Below, piece after piece: positions 17,502 through 25,354 of a DNA stretch of 64,000 nucleotides; positions within the stretch are counted from its first letter, which is position 1, and every line of letters starts with the position of its first letter. Location: contig NZ_CP049872.1 of assembly GCF_011302915.1 (NCBI RefSeq), forward strand, positions 682,001-746,000. Direction: 5' to 3'. The notes under the pieces were generated by a model. It worked only from the letters and a program-made list of their open reading frames with translations. It searched no databases and was not told the DNA's origin. Origin of the DNA: Thermomonas sp. HDW16. GTDB lineage: Bacteria > Pseudomonadota > Gammaproteobacteria > Xanthomonadales > Xanthomonadaceae. The translations under genes were made by a program, and so were the position numbers.

Positions 17502-19396
17502 GCCGCATCCCCGCGCAATTCGCGCACCTTCGCCTCAAGCAGTTCGGCCGTCGCCACCGCGCCATCCATCGGTGCGCCCGCCACCACGTCCACATGCGCG
17601 CGCAACCGGCGCGGCACGCGCATGCGATCCAGCAGCTCGCCTTCCTTCGCATTGGCGCGGCGGCTCCACATGCTGCCCCACATGTTCTTCAGCGCCATCG
17701 GCACCACCGGCACCGGGCGACGCTCAAGGATTTTTTCGACGCCGGATTTGAACGGCGCGATGTTGCCGTCCTTCGTCAACGCGCCTTCCGGGAAGATGCA
17801 GACCAGTTCGCCGTCGGCCAATGCGGCATCCACTTCGTCGAATGCGCGCTGCATCAGTTCTGGATTTTCCTTCGCGCCGGCAATCGGGATCGCCTTCGCC
17901 GTCTTGAAGATCCAGCGCATCACCGGGATGTTGAAGATCCGGTAGTACATGACGAAGCGCGCCGGCCTCGGGATCGATGCGGACAGGATCAGCGCGTCCA
18001 TGTAGCTGACGTGGTTGCAGACGATCAGCGCCGCACCTTCGTCCGGGATCTCGTCGATGCCGCGCGTGCGCAGCCGGTAAAGCGTGCGCACCAGCAGCCA
18101 GCTGAGGAAGCGCATCAGGAATTCGGGGACGATGGTGAAGATCCAGATCGCCACCAATGTGTTGGCGATCGCCAACGCCAGGAACAGTTGCGGGATGCTC
18201 CAGCCGGCCCAGGTGCGCAGGGCGAGGCACAGCAGCGAGGCCGCCACCACGAAACCCGAGTTCTGGATGTTCAGCGCGCCGATCACCCGCGACAGTTCGG
18301 TCTTCGGCGTGCGGCTCTGGATCAGCGAGAACAACGGCACCACGAAGAAACCGCTGAACAGGCCGATGCCGACCAAGTCGATCACGATCCGCCAGCTGCC
18401 GGGCTGCGCCATGAAGCCGGCGACGTCGAGCCCAGTCACGGTAGCCGCACCGCTGCGCGCGAAGAACAGGTCGAACAGGAACGCACTCATGCCGAACGCA
18501 CCTAGTGGCACCAGCCCGATCTCCACCGTGCGCGCGGACAGCTTTTCGCACAGCATCGAGCCGACCCCGGTGCCGATCGAGAACAGCGCCAGCACGAATA
18601 CGTACAGCGTGTTGCTGCCGCCGAGGTTCAAGGGCGCGTAGTCCGGTAGCTGGGTGGCGAACACCGTGCCCACGAACCAGAACCAGCTCACCCCAAGCAC
18701 TGCATTGCGCACCGCCAGCTGCTTGCGCGCCAGCCGCAGCACATCGCGCGATTCGGTCAGCGGATTCCAGTTGATCCGCAACTCCGGCATCGAGGCCGCC
18801 ACCGGCGGGATCATCCGGCTGGCGATGTTGCCGCACACCGCAAGCGCGATCACCGCCGCGCCCGCCGCATACGGCCCATGGCTGCCAGCCACGGTGAAGA
18901 TCAGGCCGCCGAACAACATGCCGGTGAGGATGCTGACCGAGGTGCCCATCTCCACCAGCCCGTTGCCGCCGGTCAATTCGCGCGGGTGCAGCACCGCCGG
19001 CAGGATCGAATATTTCACTGGCCCGAACAGCGTGCTTTGCACCCCGGTCAGGAACAGCGCCACCAGCAACAGCGGCAACGCCTTCAGCACGAAGGCCAGC
19101 GCCGCCAGCGACATGATGAAGATCTCCATCGTGGTGGTGATCCGGATCAGCCTGTCCTTGTCCAGTTTCTCCGCGATCTGCCCAGCCGTGGCCGAAAACA
19201 GGAAGTACGGCAGGATGAAGATCGCCGGCGCCAGCGAGGCATACAGCGTGCGCTGCGACGGGCTGGCATCCATCCAGAACAGCAGGCCGATGATCGCTTG
19301 CCGGAACACGTTGTCGTTGAACGCCCCGAAGCACTGGGTCACGAAGAACGGCAGGAACCGGCGCTGCCCGAGCAACTGGAATTGGTTGGACGACAT
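17498..19396 (-). CDS. LplT-like MFS transporter fused to a PlsC acyltransferase domain
   Basis: 632 residues. Residues 1–420 are a 12-helix major-facilitator transporter like the lysophospholipid flippase LplT (FGAFNDNVFRQA at the start). Residues about 435–630 form a 1-acyl-glycerol-3-phosphate acyltransferase domain with NHVSYMD (NHx4D catalytic box), IFPEGALTKDG and PVVPMAL. In enterobacteria LplT works with Aas, which has acyltransferase plus acyl-ACP synthetase; here the synthetase domain is missing. The likely role is import and re-acylation of lysophospholipids in the inner membrane. The gene is divergent from the MmeI-like gene with about 95 bases between starts. Confidence 0.88.
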   Translation of the reverse strand: MSSNQFQLLGQRRFLPFFVTQCFGAFNDNVFRQAIIGLLFWMDASPSQRTLYASLAPAIFILPYFLFSATAGQIAEKLDKDRLIRITTTMEIFIMSLAALAFVLKALPLLLVALFLTGVQSTLFGPVKYSILPAVLHPRELTGGNGLVEMGTSVSILTGMLFGGLIFTVAGSHGPYAAGAAVIALAVCGNIASRMIPPVAASMPELRINWNPLTESRDVLRLARKQLAVRNAVLGVSWFWFVGTVFATQLPDYAPLNLGGSNTLYVFVLALFSIGTGVGSMLCEKLSARTVEIGLVPLGAFGMSAFLFDLFFARSGAATVTGLDVAGFMAQPGSWRIVIDLVGIGLFSGFFVVPLFSLIQSRTPKTELSRVIGALNIQNSGFVVAASLLCLALRTWAGWSIPQLFLALAIANTLVAIWIFTIVPEFLMRFLSWLLVRTLYRLRTRGIDEIPDEGAALIVCNHVSYMDALILSASIPRPARFVMYYRIFNIPVMRWIFKTAKAIPIAGAKENPELMQRAFDEVDAALADGELVCIFPEGALTKDGNIAPFKSGVEKILERRPVPVVPMALKNMWGSMWSRRANAKEGELLDRMRVPRRLRAHVDVVAGAPMDGAVATAELLEAKVRELRGDAA

Positions 19397-19491
19397 GAGG
19401 CCCCCTGCATGGATGGGGGGAGTCTAGCGGAGGCCGGCTATGTCGGACCCCTTTTCGCTTTTCGGTATGCTCGGCGCAGGGAGGGCAACGG

Positions 19492-22269
19492 ATGCCACTG
19501 AGTCTCAACGAAATCCGCGAGCGCGCACGCGCATTCGCCAAGGAATGGGCCGGGGAAACCAGCGAGCGCGCCGAAGCGCAAAGCTTCTGGAACGGGTTCT
19601 TCGATGTGTTCGGTGTCAAGCGTCGCCGCGTGGCCGTGTTCGAGCAGAAAGCCGCGCGCTTTACCGGCAGCACGCATGGCCGCATCGACGTGTTCTGGCC
19701 CGGCGTGATGCTGGCCGAGCACAAGAGCGCGGGCGTGGATCTGGATGCAGCCTACGCACAGGCCACCGATTACTTCGCAGGCATCGGCGATGCCGAACTG
19801 CCGCGCTACGTGCTGGTCAGCGATTTCCAGCGCTTCCGCCTGCACGACCTTGAAGGCGATGCCGCCCCGGTCGAATTCGAACTGCGCGAGTTGCACAAGC
19901 ACATCGGCCGCTTCGGCTTCATCAGCGGCTACCAGACCCGCACCTACAAGGAACAAGACCCGGTCAACGTGCAGGCCGCCGAGCGCATGGGCAGGCTGCA
20001 CGATGCGCTGAAGGCCGCCGGTTACGACGGCCACCAGCTGGAACTGCTGCTGGTGCGCCTGCTGTTTTGCCTGTTCGCGGACGACACCGGCATCTTCCCG
20101 CGCCACGCCTTCCATGAACTGGTGGCGCAACGCACCTCGGAAGATGGTGCGGACCTGGGCCTGTGGATCGGCCGCCTGTTCCAGGTGCTCAACACGCCGG
20201 AAGACAAGCGCCAGAAGACGCTGGACGAACAACTGGCCGAGCTGCCTTACGTCAACGGCAAGCTGTTCGAGGAAATGCTGCCGCTGGCGGATTTCAACGC
20301 GCAGATGCGCGGCCTGCTTCTGGATGCCAGCGCACTGGACTGGAGCCGGATCAGCCCGGCCATCTTCGGCTCCATGTTCCAGTCGGTGATGGACAGCAAG
20401 GCCCGCCGCAACCTGGGCGCGCACTACACCAGCGAGACCAACATCCTCAAGCTGATCGGCCCGCTGTTCCTGGACGGCTTGAAGGCGGAGCTGGACAAGG
20501 CCGGCAAGGACGAGAAAAAGCTGGCCCAGCTGCATCGCAAGCTGGCCATGTTGAAATTCCTCGATCCGGCCTGCGGCTGCGGCAACTTCCTGGTGATCGC
20601 CTATCGCGAACTGCGCGAACTGGAATTGGAAGTATTGAAGCGCCAGTTCGCCACCCAGCAATCGGTGCTGGTGCGGGTGCAGGACCATGTGTTCATCGAT
20701 GTCGACCAGTTCTACGGCATCGAGATCGAGGAATTCCCGGCGCAGATCGCGCAGGTGGCGATGTGGCTGATGGACCACCAGATGAACCTGCGCGTGTCCG
20801 AGCACTTCGGCGAAAACGTGGTGCGCCTGCCGCTGAAGAAGTCTGCGACGATCGTCCACGGCAATGCGTTGCGGATCGATTGGAGCGATGTGGTGCCGGC
20901 GGAGACGTTGAGTTACATCCTGGGGAATCCGCCGTTTATCGGCTCCAAGATGATGACCGCCGAGCAGCGCGACGATCTGCTCGCGATTGCCGGTTCACTG
21001 AAGGGCGCAGGCGTGCTGGATTTCGTCAGCGCGTGGTACCTGAAGGCCGCGCAGTACATGGGCGCTCATCCGATCCGCGCGGCCTTCGTTTCCACCAACT
21101 CCATCACCCAGGGCGAACAGGTGGGCGTGCTGTGGGGCGAGATGCTGCAGCGTGGGATGCACATTTTCTTCGCTCACCGCACGTTTCAGTGGAACAACGA
21201 AGCGCGTGGCGTTGCCGCCGTGCATTGCGTGATTGTCGGCTTCGCAAACTCGAGTATCGCGCCAAAGCGCTTGTTCGACTACGAAGATATTCGGGGCGAA
21301 GCACATGAAGTCGATGCGGTGAATATCAATCCGTATCTTGTTGATGCGGCGAACCTCTTGCTTGCAAAGCGTTCAGCGCCGATATCATCAGTGCCCGAGA
21401 TTGCGTTCGGAAGCATGCCGAACGACGGAGGCATGCTTTTGCTCGACGAAGACGAGCGCAAAGCTTTGCTAGCACTGGAGCCAGCAGCGGCCGCTTGGGT
21501 GCGGCCGTTCCTTGGTTCGGTGGAATTCATTAACGGATTGAAGCGATGGTGCCTGTGGCTGGTTGATATTTCACCAGCTGAGTTGCGTGGACTTCGGCAT
21601 GTTTCAGAACGTATCGCTTCTGTGCGAAAAAATCGCTTGGAAAGTAAGCGCGAGACAACGAAGACCTTGGCGATGACGCCATCGTTGTTCGGAGAAATTC
21701 GTCAGCCAAAAACTCGGTACATCGCAATTCCGAAAACATCCTCGGAAAATCGTGCCTTTGTACCGATGGGATTTTTGGCGCCAGAGGTTATTGCAAGCAC
21801 CGAATTATTCACTGTCTCTGGCGGCGCCTTTTATGAGATCGGAGTTCTACTTTCGACCATGCACATGGCATGGGTGCGCACAGTCTGTGGTCGCTTGAAA
21901 AGTGACTATCGCTATTCCGCCGGCATCGTCTACAACAACTTCCCCTGGCCGGACATTCCCGACGATAAACATCGCACTGCGATAGAAACTGCCGCGCAAG
22001 CCGTGCTGGATGTCCGCGCCGAGTTCCCGGAATCCACGCTGGCTGATCTGTACGACCCGCTGACCATGCCGCCCGCCCTGGTCAAGGCGCATGCCGCCCT
22101 CGACAAAGCCGTGGACGCCGCCTACCTCGCCGCCGAAAAAGCCGCCGGCCGCAAACCGCCGAAACTCACCACCGACGCCGAGCGCGTGGCCTTCCTGTTC
22201 GAGCGTTACCAAGCCCTCACCAGCCTGTTGCCGGCGGCGAAGCCGAAGAAGGGGCGCAAACGTAGTTAG
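19492..22269 (+). CDS. Type IIL restriction–modification enzyme (MmeI family)
   Basis: 925 residues, close to MmeI (919). The N-terminal nuclease has D66-x9-E76-x-K78 (RIDVF…LAEHK), the same spacing as MmeI D70/E80/K82. A helical linker is followed by an N6-adenine methyltransferase: motif X RRNLGAHYTSE (306–315), motif I FLDPACGCGNFLV (356–367), motif IV GNPPFIG (478–484). Residues about 585–805 are the target-recognition region, then a helical C-terminus ending in a basic tail. One polypeptide cuts and methylates, needing SAM for both. The recognition-region DNA (about 21240–21910) is lower in GC: two 60-base rows there (21601, 21721) count 47% against 67% at 20281. All key nuclease and methylase residues are intact. 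NERD and TIR genes follow at once on the same strand. Confidence 0.9.
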   Translation: MPLSLNEIRERARAFAKEWAGETSERAEAQSFWNGFFDVFGVKRRRVAVFEQKAARFTGSTHGRIDVFWPGVMLAEHKSAGVDLDAAYAQATDYFAGIGDAELPRYVLVSDFQRFRLHDLEGDAAPVEFELRELHKHIGRFGFISGYQTRTYKEQDPVNVQAAERMGRLHDALKAAGYDGHQLELLLVRLLFCLFADDTGIFPRHAFHELVAQRTSEDGADLGLWIGRLFQVLNTPEDKRQKTLDEQLAELPYVNGKLFEEMLPLADFNAQMRGLLLDASALDWSRISPAIFGSMFQSVMDSKARRNLGAHYTSETNILKLIGPLFLDGLKAELDKAGKDEKKLAQLHRKLAMLKFLDPACGCGNFLVIAYRELRELELEVLKRQFATQQSVLVRVQDHVFIDVDQFYGIEIEEFPAQIAQVAMWLMDHQMNLRVSEHFGENVVRLPLKKSATIVHGNALRIDWSDVVPAETLSYILGNPPFIGSKMMTAEQRDDLLAIAGSLKGAGVLDFVSAWYLKAAQYMGAHPIRAAFVSTNSITQGEQVGVLWGEMLQRGMHIFFAHRTFQWNNEARGVAAVHCVIVGFANSSIAPKRLFDYEDIRGEAHEVDAVNINPYLVDAANLLLAKRSAPISSVPEIAFGSMPNDGGMLLLDEDERKALLALEPAAAAWVRPFLGSVEFINGLKRWCLWLVDISPAELRGLRHVSERIASVRKNRLESKRETTKTLAMTPSLFGEIRQPKTRYIAIPKTSSENRAFVPMGFLAPEVIASTELFTVSGGAFYEIGVLLSTMHMAWVRTVCGRLKSDYRYSAGIVYNNFPWPDIPDDKHRTAIETAAQAVLDVRAEFPESTLADLYDPLTMPPALVKAHAALDKAVDAAYLAAEKAAGRKPPKLTTDAERVAFLFERYQALTSLLPAAKPKKGRKRS

Positions 22270-22280
22270 GAGATTCCGAC

Positions 22281-23183
22281 ATGGACGTTGTCATGAAAAG
22301 CCTGTTGCCCGCCATCATCCTGCTGGCCTTGATATTCATTCCCGTGGGTTTGGTGGTCGCAACGGTGTTGTTGCAGAAGCGGGCGGACAAGCGCAGCGAG
22401 AGGCGCTCGCCGATCAACGAGAAATTGTTGCATCAAGCCGGTTCGCAGGCACGCAAGAAGGCCGATGCACTTGGCGACGACCTGATGGAACGACTCATGC
22501 AGGTCATGCTGATCGGCCCGATGGTCATGCTGGTCATCCTTCTTCCGCGCGTGAACTGGTCCAAGTTGCAATTCCACTGGATCAATTGGCTGGTGTTGGT
22601 CGGTGCGCTGTGTTGGGTGTTGTGGCTGGCATGGCGGATTCTTCGCTTGCGCACGGATCGTGTGAAGTGGCTGGAGGGCATGCGCGCGGAGATGGCCGCT
22701 GCGCAGCAGCTGGACCGTCTGCAAGCGCAGGATTGCTACGTGCTGCATGACATCCCCGCGAAGGATTGCAACATCGACCATGTCGTGGTTGGCCCGCACG
22801 CTGTCTTCATGGTCGAAACCAAATCACGGCGCAAGCCGGGGCAGGGCAAGGCCTCCGCCAACATGACGTACGACGGCAAGGCACTACAGTTCCCGGGCTG
22901 GAGCGAAACCAAGCCGTTGGAACAAGCGCGTGCGCAGGCGAGTTGGCTGTCCGATTACCTGCGTGGCGAAACAGGCGAGCCAGTGCCCGTGGTCGCCGTG
23001 GTTTGTTTGCCAGGATGGTATGTGCAATCCGGGAAAGAGGCGTATCGAAGCGATGTCCGGGTCATTAACCCGAAGATGACGGCGCTGTTCATCGATGCAG
23101 GCAACCGTCCTTTGCTGGCAGACGCCCAACGCAACCGGATCGTGAATGCGTTGCAGAAGCAGTATCCGGAAATCGAACAGTAA
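22281..23183 (+). CDS. Membrane-anchored NERD (nuclease-related) domain protein
   Basis: 300 residues. Hydrophobic segments at about 7–30, 74–90 and 101–120 anchor the N-terminal half. The C-terminal half is a NERD domain: E137 in GMRAEMAAAQQL, then D166 (NIDHVVVGPHAVF) and E179-x-K181 (VETKS), a PD-(D/E)xK-like set. The hydrophilic domain is predicted cytoplasmic. The ATG follows TTAGGAGATTCCGAC, a good ribosome-binding site, only 11 bases after the MmeI-family stop. NERD domains occur in several defence and plasmid contexts; nuclease activity here is inferred, not shown. Confidence 0.8.
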   Translation: MDVVMKSLLPAIILLALIFIPVGLVVATVLLQKRADKRSERRSPINEKLLHQAGSQARKKADALGDDLMERLMQVMLIGPMVMLVILLPRVNWSKLQFHWINWLVLVGALCWVLWLAWRILRLRTDRVKWLEGMRAEMAAAQQLDRLQAQDCYVLHDIPAKDCNIDHVVVGPHAVFMVETKSRRKPGQGKASANMTYDGKALQFPGWSETKPLEQARAQASWLSDYLRGETGEPVPVVAVVCLPGWYVQSGKEAYRSDVRVINPKMTALFIDAGNRPLLADAQRNRIVNALQKQYPEIEQ

Positions 23184-23193
23184 AAAAAATGTC

Positions 23194-23292
23194 ATGAAAA
23201 AATTCTTGGCTAAGCAGAAAAACCAGGCCGCACTTATGCGCACCTTTGGCGAAGACAGGGCGGCCGAGAATGCGCAGGACGAAGCCGCATGA
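23194..23292 (+). CDS. Small ORF of 32 residues coupled to the TIR gene
   Basis: ATG at 23194, ten bases after the NERD stop; stop TGA at 23290–23292 overlaps the TIR start (ATGA). The peptide begins MKKFLAKQKNQAALMRTFGE and ends in an Ala/Glu-rich, acidic stretch. It is too short for family assignment. No strong ribosome-binding site precedes it, so it may be reached by translation coupling from the NERD gene. Exact four-base coupling at its 3' end is the main evidence that it is real rather than chance. It could simply couple translation, or be a small partner of the TIR protein. Confidence 0.4.
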   Translation: MKKFLAKQKNQAALMRTFGEDRAAENAQDEAA

Positions 23293-24239
23293 GCAGTCTG
23301 TTCTTTTCTTACTCGCACAAGGATGAGGCGCTGCGCGATCGGTTGGAGGTGCACCTGGCGTCGCTCAAGCGCAGCGGTGCCATCGCCACCTGGCATGACC
23401 GGCGCATCACGGCAGGCGATTCATTCAGTCAGCGCATCGACGAACACCTGGAACGTGCGGACATCATCTTGCTGTTGATCAGTCCTGATTTCCTGGCGTC
23501 CGATTACTGCCACGACATCGAGATGCAGCGCGCCCTGCAGCGACACGCCGAAGGCAGCGCGCGCGTGATCCCTGTCATCCTGAAACCCTGCGATTGGCAG
23601 CATTCGCCTTTTTCTTCGTTGCTGGCGGCACCCACCGACGGCAAGCCAATTACACGCTGGCCGGATGAGGACGAGGCATTCCTGGATGTTGTCCGCCAGA
23701 TTCGTGCAGCCTTGCCCGCGCCCGGTTCGGTCGCTTTCGACCAAGGACTGCCTGCAGCAACTCATGCGGTGGTCCAGCCGCCGATTGCCGGCCCCAGATC
23801 GAGCAACCTGCGCCTGCGCAAGCAATTCAGCGACGCAGACCGCGACCAGTTCATCGAAGATGCGTTCGAGTTTATGGGACGCTTCTTCGAGAACTTACTT
23901 GCCGAGCTTTGCGAGCGTAACGCCTCAATCGAAGGCCGTTTCAAGAGGATCGATGCCAATCACTTCAGTGCGGTGATCTACGAGTCTGGCAAAGCGCGCA
24001 GTCAATGCACCATTCGCTTGGGCGGCCCTTTCGGGAAAGGCATAAGCTACTCGAGTGACGTAGGCGGATCCGGTAACAGCTGGAACGAGATGTTGTCCGT
24101 TGAATGCGACGATCAACATCAGTTCTTGCGCTGCATGGGTATGTCCATGATGGGCAACCACCGCGATCAGCAGCTCAGCCATGAGGGTGCCGCCGAGTAT
24201 TTCTGGTCCATGCTTATCGCGCCGCTTCAGCACCATTAG
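23289..24239 (+). CDS. TIR-domain protein with unassigned C-terminal domain
   Basis: 316 residues. Residues 1–140 are a bacterial TIR domain: FFSYSHKDEALRDRL (box 1), WHDRRITAGDSF, IILLLISPDFLASDYC, with E78 in the position of the catalytic glutamate of NAD-cleaving TIRs. After a Pro-rich linker (about 141–172) comes a 140-residue domain of unknown family, helical at first (FIEDAFEFMGRFFENLLAELCE) and then β-rich. I do not recognise this domain; it may sense a phage trigger. Local GC is lower (rows at 23881 and 24001 count 55–57%). The gene closes a run MmeI–NERD–sORF–TIR on one strand. A defence role by NAD depletion is inference from TIR proteins such as Thoeris and related systems. Confidence 0.82.
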   Translation: MSSLFFSYSHKDEALRDRLEVHLASLKRSGAIATWHDRRITAGDSFSQRIDEHLERADIILLLISPDFLASDYCHDIEMQRALQRHAEGSARVIPVILKPCDWQHSPFSSLLAAPTDGKPITRWPDEDEAFLDVVRQIRAALPAPGSVAFDQGLPAATHAVVQPPIAGPRSSNLRLRKQFSDADRDQFIEDAFEFMGRFFENLLAELCERNASIEGRFKRIDANHFSAVIYESGKARSQCTIRLGGPFGKGISYSSDVGGSGNSWNEMLSVECDDQHQFLRCMGMSMMGNHRDQQLSHEGAAEYFWSMLIAPLQHH

Positions 24240-24293
24240 CGCAATGGCGGCAGCGTAAAGTTTCGCCGTTTCCTGTCCAGTAGCGAGTCACGC

Positions 24294-24644
24294 ATGCGCC
24301 TCGAAAAAATCTTCGCCATCCAATGGGCCAACCTGTACCCGATGTACCTGAAGAAGGCCGAGGCCAAGGGCCGCACGCAGTCGGAGCTGGACCAGGTCAT
24401 CCGCTGGTTGACCGGTTACACCGCAGCCGGGCTGCGCAAGCAGAACGAAGGCGACGCCGACCTCGAGACCTTCTATGGCAAGGCGCCCAAGTACAATCCG
24501 AACGCGGCGCTGATCACCGGGATGGTCTGCGGGGTGCGGGTGGAAGACGTTGAGCATCCGCTGATGCGCCAGATCCGCCGGCTGGACAAGCTGGTCGATG
24601 AACTGGCCAAGGGCAAGCCGATGGAGAAGATCTTGCGCGGGTGA
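24294..24644 (+). CDS. DUF2200 family protein
   Basis: 116 residues, basic and helical. The stretches VYPLY-like NLYPMYLKKAEAKGRT, LDQVIRWLTGYT and GVRVEDVEHPLMRQIRRLDKL are typical of DUF2200, a small cytoplasmic family without a known function. It lies 54 bases after the TIR gene on the same strand but its composition is that of the core genome, so I do not assign it to the candidate defence operon. Confidence 0.75.
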   Translation: MRLEKIFAIQWANLYPMYLKKAEAKGRTQSELDQVIRWLTGYTAAGLRKQNEGDADLETFYGKAPKYNPNAALITGMVCGVRVEDVEHPLMRQIRRLDKLVDELAKGKPMEKILRG

Positions 24645-24669
24645 TGGCGGTCGCATGCAAGGAGGCGGG

Positions 24670-25314
24670 ATGAGACAGGCGGGCCGCATCGGCCAATGGA
24701 ACGACGACAAGGGTTTCGGGTTCGTGACCCCGAATGGCGGTGGCGCGCGTGCGTTCGTGCACGTCAAGGCGTTCCAGGTCTCCGCGCGACGTCCGGTGGT
24801 GGGCGACCTGATTTCCTACGACACCGAAACCGATGCGAAGGGGCGCTTGAATGCCATCAACGTGCGGTTCGCCGGGCAGCGCATCCTGACGCCTGCAGCG
24901 GCGCTGCGGCGCACGCCGAAGACACGCACAACGCCGATGCGCACTCCGCGGCTGACCATCGCGATCACGTTCCTGCTGGTCGTAATCGCGCTGGCGGTGT
25001 TGGGCATCATGCCCGCGACACTGGCGTTGGCCTACCTGCTGATGAGCGTGGCGTCGTACCTGATGTATGCGTTCGACAAGGAAGTGGCAGGCAGGGCGCG
25101 GTGGCAGCGCATCCCCGAAAACACCTTGCATCTGCTGGACCTGCTGGGTGGATGGCCAGGTGGCCTGATCGCGCAGCACGTGGCGCGGCACAAGACAGTC
25201 AAGGCGTCGTTCCAGCGTGCGTTCTGGATCACGGTGGTGTTGAACTTGTTGGCATACGCTGTGTTGTGGCGCAGCGGGATTGCGGCGACGTGGACGGAGT
25301 GGTTGCTGGGTTAG
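24670..25314 (+). CDS. Cold-shock domain fused to DUF1294 membrane domain
   Basis: About 214 residues. The N-terminal 60 form a cold-shock OB fold: RIGQWNDDKGFGFVTPNGG carries RNP1 (KGFGFV), followed by AFVHVKAF (RNP2-like). After a basic linker (LRRTPKTRTTPMRT) come three to four helices of DUF1294, with the signature YLMYAFDKEVAGRARWQRIPE and LHLLDLLGGWPGGLIAQ. The start ATG follows AAGGAGGCGGG, a strong ribosome-binding site. The fusion suggests a membrane-tethered nucleic-acid binder; the role is unknown. Confidence 0.82.
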   Translation: MRQAGRIGQWNDDKGFGFVTPNGGGARAFVHVKAFQVSARRPVVGDLISYDTETDAKGRLNAINVRFAGQRILTPAAALRRTPKTRTTPMRTPRLTIAITFLLVVIALAVLGIMPATLALAYLLMSVASYLMYAFDKEVAGRARWQRIPENTLHLLDLLGGWPGGLIAQHVARHKTVKASFQRAFWITVVLNLLAYAVLWRSGIAATWTEWLLG

Positions 25315-25335
25315 TGCTGAGGGAAAAGAGGAGAA

Positions 25336-25354
25336 GGGGTCGGAGTGAAGTTTC
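25336..25354 (+). repeat. Single REP-like arm (copy B) spanning the next gene's start
   Basis: The 19 bases GGGGTCGGAGTGAAGTTTC are identical to positions 2268–2286. No inverted partner arm was found within about 100 bases on either side. The GTG start of the following gene lies inside it. Confidence 0.65.

Noticed and set aside
24294..24644. DUF2200 gene as part of the candidate defence operon
   Set aside because: It follows on the same strand but after a larger gap, has core-like GC, and DUF2200 has no known tie to defence.
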